Shown here one piece after another: positions 9,075 through 17,858 of a DNA stretch of 23,758 nt (position 1 is the stretch's first letter; each line of letters begins with the position of its first letter). Made by a program: the position numbers and the translations under genes. Below the pieces are notes generated by a model. The model was not told where the DNA came from. It saw nothing but the letters and a program-made list of their open reading frames with translations, and searched no databases. Where the stretch lies: positions 36,102 to 59,859 of the forward strand of contig NW_003546779.1 in NCBI RefSeq assembly GCF_000090795.2. Reading direction: 5' to 3'. The stretch comes from Amphimedon queenslandica (Eukaryota; Porifera; Demospongiae; Haplosclerida; Niphatidae).

Positions 9075-9180
9075 TTGTATCCAAATTCAGTGCATGTCAC
9101 TGCTGTACTTGTTGAATATTGTACATCAACTGGTCGGAGTAAGCAGGGTGTGGCTACTAGCTTGTTTGCACGATTGAAAG
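9075..9180 (+). pseudogene. POR: POR exon: FAD domain strand region
   Basis: Acceptor TTTTAG and donor GTACAG. It reads LYPNSVHVTAVLVEYCTSTG, then RSKQGVATSLFARLK, matching the HPNSVHxxxxVVEY and GRxxKGVAT segments of POR. The usual Asn-Trp after GVAT is Ser-Leu here, which may be a further decay mark. Phases fit both neighbours. Confidence 0.85.
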
Positions 9181-9224
9181 GTACAGGATTAATACGTATA
9201 ATGCTTTAATTTCGCAGTTTTATT

Positions 9225-9400
9225 TTGGTGATTGGTGGCTTGCAAGTGGAATTGCCAATATTAAAATTGCCAACTATTTATGCACATTCTTAGTAATGCA
9301 CATGCAGTATGTGTTAATGTGTATACAACAAATTGCCAAATTAAAAGCCGCCAATTACAATTTTACATCAAAATTGCCTAAATAAAGCACTTTACGGTAT
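9225..9400. repeat. AATTGCC-rich foldback in a POR intron
   Basis: The stretch carries AATTGCCAA words in both orientations (about 9251-9275 and 9328-9375). It resembles the foldback at 2401-2617. Boundaries are uncertain; no coding potential. Confidence 0.4.
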
Positions 9401-9478
9401 TATACTTGTATGTGTTGATTACATGTACAGTATAACTCATTAGTATTACATGCTTCATTTATTGTTGGTTCATTGTAG

Positions 9479-9637
9479 ATGTGAGTCCAGAGAACAGAAA
9501 GGTTCCTGTATACATACGTCACTCGTCTCTGAGGCTGCCATTCCGTCCGGTCAATCCTGTCATTATGGTAGGACCTGGGACTGGACTGGCTCCTTTTCGT
9601 GGATTCATACAAGACAGATCAACTGCAATTAAAGAAA
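9479..9637 (+). pseudogene. POR: POR exon: start of NADPH-binding domain
   Basis: With the preceding base it reads [20 protein letters not shown], then [20 protein letters not shown], the conserved GPGTGxAPFxGFxQxR motif that contacts FAD and NADPH. Donor candidate GTAATG follows 9637. The remaining NADPH domain (YGCR, CGDA and the C-terminal aromatic residue) was not found downstream before the repeat block, so the 3' end is missing or dispersed. Confidence 0.85.
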
Positions 9638-9935
9638 GTAATGGATTATATTACTGACTGTAATTATCTTTAGTCTTAACATAATGAAGTAACAAGTGGG
9701 TTGATATAATTATATTTATGCATTTAGTTTCTTGGGTTTGTTGTTCTAATTGTGTGTTGTGGATGGTATTTCTTAAAAACTGGGGAATGTACATATGTTC
9801 TGTGAGTGTTATATAGGGGTTGAACTGATTCTAATCAAATTTGGTTTTAAAATTGTTTCTTTTCTAGTTATAGTAACTGATATGCATGTAATTCTAATTC
9901 CCTCAACCATTGATTCTAACAACTGGCTCAATAGA

Positions 9936-11314
9936 TGTGTCATTCTGTATAAATAAAAGCCATACAGTGTACATGTACATGTATTTTGTGCATAAAGTAC
10001 ACATGTACATGTTAAATGGAGTTTTTGTTATGTTAACAATGATATCATTAATATCTAGAGGTTTTACATTTTATTGCCTATTTGATGAGTGTACATGTAT
10101 TTATTCTGACCAGTTATGAATTTTTAAAGTGGGTCAGAGGTCATATAGTTTGTACAGGTTAATGCATGAAAATGACAATAATAGGAATAATAACAATTTC
10201 CAGTAATACATGTACATCTAGCTATTATGTTTTAATATAATTGTAACTGACCCTGTGTTTGAACATTGGTAGCTGTAATATTCTGAACCATTGATTCTGG
10301 AAACAATGTATACATGTATCATATACATGTAGCTAGAAATTAATTTTATTTCTGCCAATTAGACCTGGTCAATCACAGTTTTAATTGTAATTAGAGGCTC
10401 AATTACAATACAATTCCGTAATTATAATTGTAATTATGCTTAAGCCTGAACAAAATGTACTGTAATTGGAATTTTTATCGAAATTGTGTTCTCATAGTGT
10501 CCTGACTATACTTCAGAGTTACAGACGCAGGGAAAATCTCCTCTCACATGATCATATGTTCATGTACTGTACACATGTAGAGTGAAGTGTGACAATGAGG
10601 GTTTCCCAGTGTACATGTAGTTCAGCTCATGAGGTCTGCTGTTTAGCTTGCTCAGTAGCTTTGTAGAAACCCTGATCCATGATATTTTGTAAAAAATGAC
10701 TAGGAGAGAATTCTCAATTTAAAAAAATTTTCCTGATACATATACATGTACCAGGGTTGGGGTCAAATACAGTGCAATCCTAATTAATTGCATTTAAATA
10801 CATATTTTTGAGTAATTGCAATCGCAGTTGTATTTATAAACAAAAATCAGATGTATTTGCAATTGTATTTAATTACCCTAAAAGTTACTATTTAATTCAA
10901 AATATGTAGATTTCATAATTATGTACATTTACATGTACATATAGACATGCATGTATGTGTGGTGCAGAAGAAGCTTTACACAGTGATAAACGTTTTGAAG
11001 AAGTAATGCTTATTATAGTAGCATTGTGCTGGTATGAACTATTTTAATTATAACTCTTGATTGTAATTGCAATGTAATTAAATACATTACTAAAAGTGGT
11101 ATTTGCAATTGTATTTGCATTTGATATTATTACTCATAATTGCACTTGCAATGAAATACAATAAATGTATTTGACCTTGTTGTTTTGACCTTGTTCAGTT
11201 TTGAGAGACCAACTATAACAAACTATAAGAAATTCCCCATCTTTTTTCTCATTCTTTTCATAGTTCTGAATATTATATTTTGGAAGGACATCAAACTGAG
11301 TTCTCTGTCTCTTG
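9936..11314. repeat. Duplicated repeat-rich block, left copy
   Basis: It is collinear with 17859-19393. Both start TGTGTCATTCTGTATAAATA, share several hundred near-identical bases and end CTGAGTTCTCTGTCTCTTG. The left copy has about 300 bp (around 10466-10765) absent from the right. The right copy has a 354-bp insertion absent from the left, whose empty site is 10042-10047 (ATATCA). The block holds AATTGTAATT-rich foldbacks and CAGGGTTGGGGTCAAATAC (10753-10773), the style of a hAT MITE end. No gene was recognised. Confidence 0.85.
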
Positions 11315-11601
11315 AGAGCAAGAGGAGATGACGAGAGGGTTAAAAAGCTGCAAATTAATCCAGTGTAAGTGAACAATCAAAAGTGATGATGTGTATACAT
11401 ACATGTACATGTACATGTATCCTTACATGTACATGTAATGTGTTTTATGTAGACATACACGTACATGGTTTTACATGTAGGTTTTGTTTTAATTTCCTTT
11501 TTTTGAGTGTTTCAAATTCTGTGCTTTGGATCAAAAATAAAAGTCATGCCACATCATAGCAAAGTTTCATGTATGACATATGTACACACTGTACATTGTA
11601 C

Positions 11602-11803
11602 CATATAGTGAGAAATTTTTGTGGCCCAAAATTTTTGCGGCTCCATCTAAAAATCAATTTCTTGGGTTTAATTTCCATGGTTTTCTACTTTTCAGCCATC
11701 TTAAACCATATTAAATTGATTTAGACGGATTTTATTTTCGTCAATTTTGAAAAACGTGAAATCCACAAAAATTTTGGGCCATGAAAATTTCCTGCTATAT
11801 ATG
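11602..11803. mobile_element. Small foldback MITE
   Basis: The left arm (11602-11640: ATATAGTGAGAAATTTTTGTGGCCC...) is an imperfect reverse complement of the right arm (about 11761-11803). The GGCCCAAAATTTTTGTGG core is exact. No coding sequence and no clear target duplication. Confidence 0.65.
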
Positions 11804-12109
11804 TGGTATTTGGCCCTATTTGTTCAATATTACAGCAATATTTTAGAGATAAAGTTTTAATATTAATTATGACAAGTTTATAATTCTGCTCACATGATGT
11901 ACGACGCTGGTCTTTAAACCTTGTCACTTGTGGAATGCCAATCTCACACATACTGCATATGCTTGTGAGATTTTAAATTTTTGTTCCTTGAGTCTGGCTT
12001 TTGAAATTTGATGAATTTAATGTGAGCACAAAAATTAAAAGACAATTTAAAATTTTCAATGGATCGAGTCTTTAATGACTGTTTGCCGATTTCTCTTTTT
12101 CTCTATTAG
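11804..12109. other. Non-coding spacer before the POR 5' exon
   Basis: AT-rich with no supported gene. The last 20 bases (TTCTCTTTTTCTCTATTAG) form a good pyrimidine tract and acceptor for the next exon. Confidence 0.5.
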
Positions 12110-12319
12110 TATAAAACAGATTTCTTCTCCTGTTTATTCCTCCTCACTGAGTACGTCTGGTAGTTTTATTGATAAATGAAAACCCGAAAGAAAAGAGTAT
12201 TGATTCTGTATGGGTCTCAAACTGGCACTGGGGAAGAGTTCTCCAATAGATTAGCAAAGGATTCATCTCGTTTAGGACTACCAGCCATGACCTTTGACCC
12301 TGAGGACTGCACTGACTGG
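12110..12319 (+). pseudogene. POR: POR exon: FMN phosphate-binding loop
   Basis: Acceptor CTATTAG and donor GTAAGG. From the ATG at 12176 it reads MKTRKKRVLILYGSQTGTGE, then EFSNRLAKDSSRLGLPAM. This is the flavodoxin-like P-loop (YGSQTGT) that binds the FMN phosphate. The upstream part of the exon reads SSLSTSGSFIDK in another frame. POR normally reads continuously through SFIDKMKK, so one A appears to be missing at about 12174-12176. Without that base the protein could start only at the internal Met, losing the N-terminal membrane anchor. The earlier anchor exon was not found. Confidence 0.85.
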
Positions 12320-12340
12320 GTAAGGATCTACATGTAATTA

Positions 12341-12899
12341 TAGATATTATACACGGAACAGGATTGGAAACATGATCACGTGAGCACATTATGCATTGAA
12401 ACCAACCAAGTTTGCCGGGAACTGATGACCGTAATGGAGATACATTGTACTTTGTGGGACTCTAGCAACTAGATTGGATGACAAAGCAGGCTAGTAGGAG
12501 CCTTTATGGCTACCTCTTAAGGGTCTTTAGTGGAATAAGGCATCTATTAGTGTGTGTATGCATGTTTCAAGAAGTTATGGCGTGCCAAAGCAAAGAGGCT
12601 TAAGCCAGAATTCCATTACTCAAACTAACAGATGCGCACTGTAACAAACGTCTTAGTCCACTGTAGGATGTTAAGAAGTAGCCATAGAACTAGTATACCT
12701 TGTCATAAAACCACCGGGTATAGGCTAAAGAGTCCCACAAAGTATTTTTAACAATCTCTATTTATCTCCATTACGGAATTCAAATTTCATTGTTAATAAC
12801 CATGAATTAACCAGTTCCCGGCAAACTAGGTTGGTTTCAATACATAATGCACTCACGTGATCCTTGTTTCCAATCCTGTTCCGTGTATAATATCTATGA
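12341..12899. mobile_element. Long foldback MITE in a POR intron
   Basis: 12341-12467 and 12728-12899 are imperfect inverted copies (TAGATATTATACACGGAACA at the left end). They share GGATTGGAAAC, TCACGTGA, TTTGCCGGGAACTG and CTTTGTGGGACTCT. The right arm has ~35 extra bases, and the complementarity extends weakly into the centre. TGTAATTA occurs at 12333-12340 and 12900-12907, a plausible 8-bp target duplication. Non-coding; probably the same superfamily as 1670-2400. Confidence 0.8.
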
Positions 12900-13250
12900 T
12901 GTAATTAATCATTAATTTGTTTGATGTTACTCCAATGTTTTGTACAGTGTACATGCATTGGGTTGTACATGTACATGTACTGTATGTAGAAAACTTTTAA
13001 AAGTTTTGGCTTTAAAAAGTCAGTGTGGCCAGGATATCATACAGGGGGGTGGGAAATGGGGAAATCCCCCTCTACTCTAAGTTCCCCCCCACTCTATGTT
13101 TCCCCCTAAAATACAGTATAGCCCTAAAATATCGTATAGCTCAAAACTTTCAAGGATAAAAACTTTTGCAAATGAGTGAAAAAAGAGAAAGTCGCGAATA
13201 AAACTTTTGCGAATGGCTCAGGTTTATTGCATTGAGGGTGTGGCTAGCAG

Positions 13251-14005
13251 CCAGGCATGGGGTCAAGCACTTGATGCTTGTACTTCAGCACAAATAAGCA
13301 CAGCTTTCTAAGCACCTAATGCTGCTTACAAGTACCTTTTCAATATAATCTATGTGCTTTGTACTTGTACTTAATTACTTTTATAAATTTACAAAAGTGC
13401 TTTTAAGCACAGCAAAAATTACACACAAATAGTGTACATGTACATGTACATGTACATCTACATCTACATGGTACATCTACATGTACCACTACATGTACAT
13501 GTACATGTACATGTACATGTACATCTACATCTACATGTACATTCAGACACACATAAGTACATGTATATTCTGTATTTTTATTATTTAAAAAAATCTTACC
13601 ACACAAGTAAAAAACATGTACATGTGCTACTACATGTACATGTACATGTAGTATACAAGTTTTGTAGCACATTGTGTGATTGTGTGCTAGCTTGAAGAAT
13701 GGTAATGGCATCACCATTAGTGGTATCACTCAAAAGCTCTCTGCTGTTTCCATTTATTATGAACAATTCACAGAGCTATTGTTTATTAGATGCAATAGTA
13801 AATTAACTATAATTGTAATTTTACTTTATTTTTACACTTATTGAATATCTAGTACTTATTAATGTACTTAAGCACTCTGAAAAATGCTTGTTCTTGTACT
13901 TAAACACTTATGTTAAAGCTAAAGATTGTGCTTATGCTGGAACTAACACATTTAAGTGTTTGTGTTTGTGTTTAAGCACATTTCCTAGTGCTTGACCCCA
14001 TGTCT
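13251..14005. mobile_element. hAT-type MITE nested in another element
   Basis: The left end (CCAGGCATGGGGTCAAGCAC) and right end (GTGCTTGACCCCATGTCT) are inverted repeats. GCTAGCAG is present at 13243-13250 and again at 14006-14013, an 8-bp target duplication. CAGG-like termini with 8 bp fit the hAT superfamily. The interior has AAGCACTTAA-type words in both orientations and a large ACATGT array. No transposase. Confidence 0.8.
13427..13655. repeat. (ACATGT)n palindromic array
   Basis: Long runs of ACATGTACATGTACATCT between 13432 and 13546 and again at 13614-13650. The unit is its own reverse complement, so both strands show His/Val/Met-rich shadow frames that are not genes. Shorter runs occur throughout the window (for example 11400-11440, 12962-12982, 20121-20142). 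Confidence 0.95.
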
Positions 14006-14618
14006 GCTAGCAGCTCTATACTTGAAGATTGGGAGAGCTCCCACAGCATCAGGCAAATGAAAAGCATGACTGCAAGAGGGTTTGGTCTTCTTTCTTCGAG
14101 ATACAGCTAATAGAGGCCATTTTAAGACACATGTGCTTACTTAGTTAACGCAGCTAGCATGGAATAAGCCATAGATAATATGACCACGCCCTTTGAATTT
14201 TCTCGATGAAAGCTATCGCTTTTGAGGCCTAAACTGTGAAATTTGCGGAAGTTTTCAGCCTTGAAAGTTTTGAGCTATACGGTAGTTTGTGTAAATTTAA
14301 TAAATGGGTTCATACTTGCTATAATTCACTGTTGTTCATTACACAATTGAAATAAACTAGCAGTCATGTGTATAATAGTTTACACATGAACTGGCAAAAC
14401 TAACTTCTGCTTGATTAGTGCAATATCACAAAATAAAATCCTGAAATGTGTGATGTTACTGATAATTTTCATCATGTCCCTCCCTACAAAAAATCCTGTA
14501 TGAATCCCTGATGTTCTTGTCACCTTATGCCATATATAAAGTTTGAGCTTATTTTTGTCAAAAATTTTTGGCAGCTTCAATGTACTTCAAGTTATTATTT
14601 GTTATCGCGTACATATAC

Positions 14619-14702
14619 ATGGAGCTCTAAATTTTTTGTCAGTCAGTAATTTGTTAGACATTTTTTGATGAAATTTTTGACTGACAAAATTTTTGCTCCA
14701 CA
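14619..14702. repeat. Foldback AAATTTTTTGTCAGTCA
   Basis: GGAGCTCTAAATTTTTTGTCAGTCA at the left is matched by TGACTGACAAAATTTTTGCTCC at the right, giving an imperfect ~25-bp stem. A related arm recurs near 14795-14815, suggesting it is one end of a larger MITE. Confidence 0.6.
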
Positions 14703-14819
14703 TGGGTAGCATGCGAATTTATAGCATAAATGACAAAAATTTTATTGATGAAAATTAATTTCAACAAGAAATTAAAATTTTTACAAAAGTTTTGACTAAT
14801 GAAAATTTGGAGTTATACA

Positions 14820-15207
14820 GTATTACATTCTAATCATATTCTCTCCCTCATAAAGTTTGAGTTCATTCCACAAAATTTAGGCATTTAGTTTCAAGAAAGC
14901 ATGAATTATAGACTCTAAAATATCACTATAGTTTCAGATACATATTGGTGTCTTTATGTTACATGTATGTAGAATGTTTAGCAGATTTTGATGATTTTTT
15001 AATCATGGGACCAAAACAACACATGTCATGTACATGTACAGACCTTTTTTGCAAATTTTTGAATTGAAATATATTTAGTGAAGAATAATAGTGCACCAAT
15101 CCACTGCTTAGGAGCTGTGATTATTTGATTATTATCAATATTACCAATATCTCATGTTGTTGTGGTTAAGTAATTATTGTACTACATGTACTTTATTATT
15201 ATATTAG
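14820..15207. other. Intronic AT-rich DNA
   Basis: Nothing recognisable beyond the acceptor ATATTAG at 15201-15207, which begins the next POR exon. Confidence 0.5.
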
Positions 15208-15360
15208 GATGACCTTACTAGAGTAGGACAGGAAGTTGATGGATCACTTGTTATTTTTGTAATGGCCACTTATGGAGAGGGAGACCCAACTAATAATGCT
15301 CAGGAATTTTTTGCCTGGTTAAAAGAAACTACTGATAGTCTTCAAGGACTAAAATATACG
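15208..15360 (+). pseudogene. POR: POR exon: FMN domain core
   Basis: Exactly 51 codons bounded by TATTAG and GTTAGC. It reads DDLTRVGQEVDGSLVIFVMA, then TYGEGDPTNNAQEFFAWLKE, the ATYGEGDPT FMN-binding loop of POR, and ends GLKYT. It joins in phase to the exon at 12319. By family order it should be followed by VFGLGNKTYEH, but that sequence is 7.6 kb upstream at 7636, and no such exon was seen downstream before receptor copy C or up to the window end. Intact in itself. Confidence 0.85.
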
Positions 15361-16201
15361 GTTAGCTCATCATTTTTTAATTACATAAGTAATGTTGATG
15401 ATGCATATGATTACATGTACTCAAGTTAGATGTCCATGTTATTGTATCATTCTAGGACTTGTAGCACTTGTAGTGGCACTGTCTGTATAGTACATGTATT
15501 CTCTTAGCTGTTTTATGATGTTTAAATCTCGTTTTCAATGTACCAATGGCATTGCGTTTATTAGTGCTGGTATCATTTATTTAACATCATTGCTTTACCT
15601 TGGGTGTGCCATTGGAGCTAATTATAGGGAGAACCTCAGTTTTTGTTAAAAATTAGAAAATGAAATTTGACAGTTGAAATGGTGTGTTGATGCTTAGAAG
15701 TGACTCTGTGCTTGCAAGTACAGTTATAAAAGAAATTTGGTTGAATGAATTATCTCAGCTATACTCTTGATGTCACTTATATCCTACCTACATGTATAAG
15801 CCAAACTTTAAAGATGCCGCAGTGCTGATAAATCACTTATACTGCCCTAGGGCATGATAAATCCCTTTGATGTTTGATATAAGCACTGCTGTGCAATAAA
15901 ACTTTGAAATAGACTTTAAAATAATAAAATATAGTGATTTGAAAAAAAGAAAGAACAATAAAAATAAACTTGTCACTTAACAGAGAAGGACTGTAACTTT
16001 AACGATGGAGACATGATAGTGCTGGCCATTACACGCATCTCACTGTTCTAGATAATGTGTACTAAAATTAATCAAAAATAATTAATCAAAAATAAAACTT
16101 AGCATTGTACATGTATATACTAAGGTAAAGAAACATTAGTAATTATCACACTCTATAGTCTATACTAAGACACACACATGCATGTTTGTACACACACTTT
16201 A
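15361..16201. other. Spacer between POR exon and receptor copy C
   Basis: No gene recognised. The last ~70 bases (TTAGTAATTATCACAC, TCTATACTAAG, CACACACATGCA) match the region just past the 3' end of copy B (5223-5275), so the two receptor genes share their 3' flank. Confidence 0.6.
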
Positions 16202-17698
16202 CTACTTAACATAAATCTCATAATAACTAACAGGACTGTCTTCATCATCATAATTAGCACACAAACTCAACTCAATATAGTCAGTAGTGGTATTGCTACC
16301 ATAGTCTCTGTGAAACCATGGGATACCAGGAACATTACAACAAGGTGCTTCAAGAGAACCACAACCTTGACCATCCCATAGTGGATCAGATGTGTAGAGA
16401 ATCTGTGATGGGTTATTAGGAACACCTGATTCACAGAAGTAATTATTACCAATAGAAGATGGCACAAACACAGAACTCCCAGTATTACAAGGACATGAGC
16501 TTGATGAAGAACCTGATTCACTATTGCCAGCAATTAGTGACCAGACATGTTGCTGAGAAGAACCACGAGTGATAATGACACCTTCAGTGCCACCAGAAAG
16601 ACCATTTATAGAACCAAATGTATATCCTGTTACTCTACCACACACCTGAGAATAACTGATATTATGAGATGGGAACTGAACTGATATACAACCATCATGT
16701 AATGTTTGTTTACCACAAGCTCTAACTCCTCCTGACTGGTATAGACCAAACCCAGAAGGACAGTTCTGTGTAGCATCAGTCATATCCAGATATGCTAGTC
16801 TTGTCCATCCACCAATAGAGTTACATAACTCCTCCATATTACAGTAAGCAGTATAAGTAGAACTAGTATTTGAGAGTAGATACACACCTGATGGACTGAG
16901 TGGTTGTCTCTCCTTAATCTCTTTACAAGAGGTAGGTAAAGCAGTTGAGTCATTGTGTAGCACTAATAGTTCTTGTGCTATTAGTAGTATATCATCAACC
17001 ACTCCAGCAGTAGAGGTACTGGTGTCTTGTATATTAGAGAGAGTATTGACAATGTTTATTAGCTTTTGTGCAGAATCTCTTGTAGTTTGTAAAATTTGTT
17101 CATTAATTTCAGTGCAGTTGGGAGAGCTCATCTGAAGTAACTGAAAAGTATTCTGTGCCACTTCATTAGCCCATTCATTGAAGTCAGGAAGGCTCCCTGT
17201 TACATTGCTGTTAACTTTAGAGACAACACCATTAGCCCATTCATTGAAGTCAGGAAGGTTCCCTGTTACATTGTTGTTAACTTTAGAGGCAACACCATTT
17301 GCCCATTTATTAAAGTCAGGAAGGCTCCCTGTTACATTGCTGTTAACTTTATTGACTATATTATCAGACCACTCTGTGAAGTTTGGAGAGGCTACATTAC
17401 CAGCAATGGCTCCAGTAGTACTCGTAGTGCTAGTACTAGCATCTTTAGCAGAGAACTGTACCAGTAACAAGCAAAGTATTGCCACCAATAGGAATACTAC
17501 AAGGCACTGTAGCATGGTCGTAACAATGAACGGTGTCTTCCATGTTGACTGCTTTGATGATTTATTCTGTGATGCCTCTTCTGTGGATTGAGCACCATCC
17601 CTCCTTACATAAGTATTAATGTCAATCAGTTCATAAAGATTCTCCTCACTTTGTATAGGAACTGGTGCCATATTTTCATATTTCTCCTTTCCTTCCAT
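16202..17698 (-). CDS. Type II membrane fibrinogen-like receptor, copy C (complete)
   Basis: Intronless 498-residue frame starting MEGKEKYENMAPV. Seen: a cytoplasmic tail (1-55) with YENM (7-10) and NLYELI (21-25), a membrane span at about 56-82, a Ser/Thr linker and four 22-residue stalk units (104-188). A helix (198-225) and a fibrinogen-like start follow (SCKEI 257, GVYLLSN, AYCNMEELC, GGWTR 296). Then VCGRVTGY 352, SCPCN 401, FCESG 421, DPLWDGQGCG 438, CCN 453 and terminal EIYV. YENM fits the YxxM consensus for SH2 binding, so signalling is possible but inferred. The tail, span and upstream region match copy A; the rest is close to both A and B. It lies antisense to the POR exons 0.8 kb away. 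Ligand and function unknown. Confidence 0.85.
   Translation of the reverse strand: MEGKEKYENMAPVPIQSEENLYELIDINTYVRRDGAQSTEEASQNKSSKQSTWKTPFIVTTMLQCLVVFLLVAILCLLLVQFSAKDASTSTTSTTGAIAGNVASPNFTEWSDNIVNKVNSNVTGSLPDFNKWANGVASKVNNNVTGNLPDFNEWANGVVSKVNSNVTGSLPDFNEWANEVAQNTFQLLQMSSPNCTEINEQILQTTRDSAQKLINIVNTLSNIQDTSTSTAGVVDDILLIAQELLVLHNDSTALPTSCKEIKERQPLSPSGVYLLSNTSSTYTAYCNMEELCNSIGGWTRLAYLDMTDATQNCPSGFGLYQSGGVRACGKQTLHDGCISVQFPSHNISYSQVCGRVTGYTFGSINGLSGGTEGVIITRGSSQQHVWSLIAGNSESGSSSSSCPCNTGSSVFVPSSIGNNYFCESGVPNNPSQILYTSDPLWDGQGCGSLEAPCCNVPGIPWFHRDYGSNTTTDYIELSLCANYDDEDSPVSYYEIYVK
17135..17389 (-). repeat. Four 66-bp stalk repeats in copy C
   Basis: Four 22-residue units with NVTG sequons (cores PNFTEWSDNI, PDFNKWANGV, PDFNEWANGV, PDFNEWANEV). 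The first and last correspond to the two units of copy A; the two middle units are extra. Confidence 0.9.
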
Positions 17699-17858
17699 TG
17701 TTAAGCAAGTTGATCCAAATAGCTAAACTATACTTGCAAGAAACTACTGTAGGAGGCTAGTAGTGTCGGTAAATTTAGTAGTAGATATACTCCTGTAATC
17801 TACTACATCTACATGTAAATGTAATTATAGTAGCTTTCTCTAGACTTTGTTATGTGGG

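Larger units (their letters stand above)
13133..14281. mobile_element. Foldback element split by a nested insertion
   Basis: 13133-13155 (CGTATAGCTCAAAACTTTCA...) is a perfect 23-bp reverse complement of 14259-14281. Similarity continues inward (AAAACTTTTGCAAATG against CATTTGCGGAAG-like sequence). Removing the nested element at 13251-14005 leaves an element of about 390 bp. A further partial copy of the CCTAAAATA/GTATAGC motif lies just outside (13107-13140). Confidence 0.65.

Noticed and set aside
9450-9632. Plus-strand frame over the POR NADPH exon
   Set aside because: Wrong frame; the correct one gives the GPGTGLAPF motif.
13403-13729. Open frames on both strands (His/Val-rich and Met/Tyr-rich)
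   Set aside because: They are translations of the ACATGT repeat array and of its reverse complement; no protein signal.
17178-17591. 137-codon plus-strand frame and similar frames at 6233-6539 and 761-1042
   Set aside because: They are antisense shadows of the receptor stalk repeats, and their apparent repeats come from the 66-bp units on the other strand.
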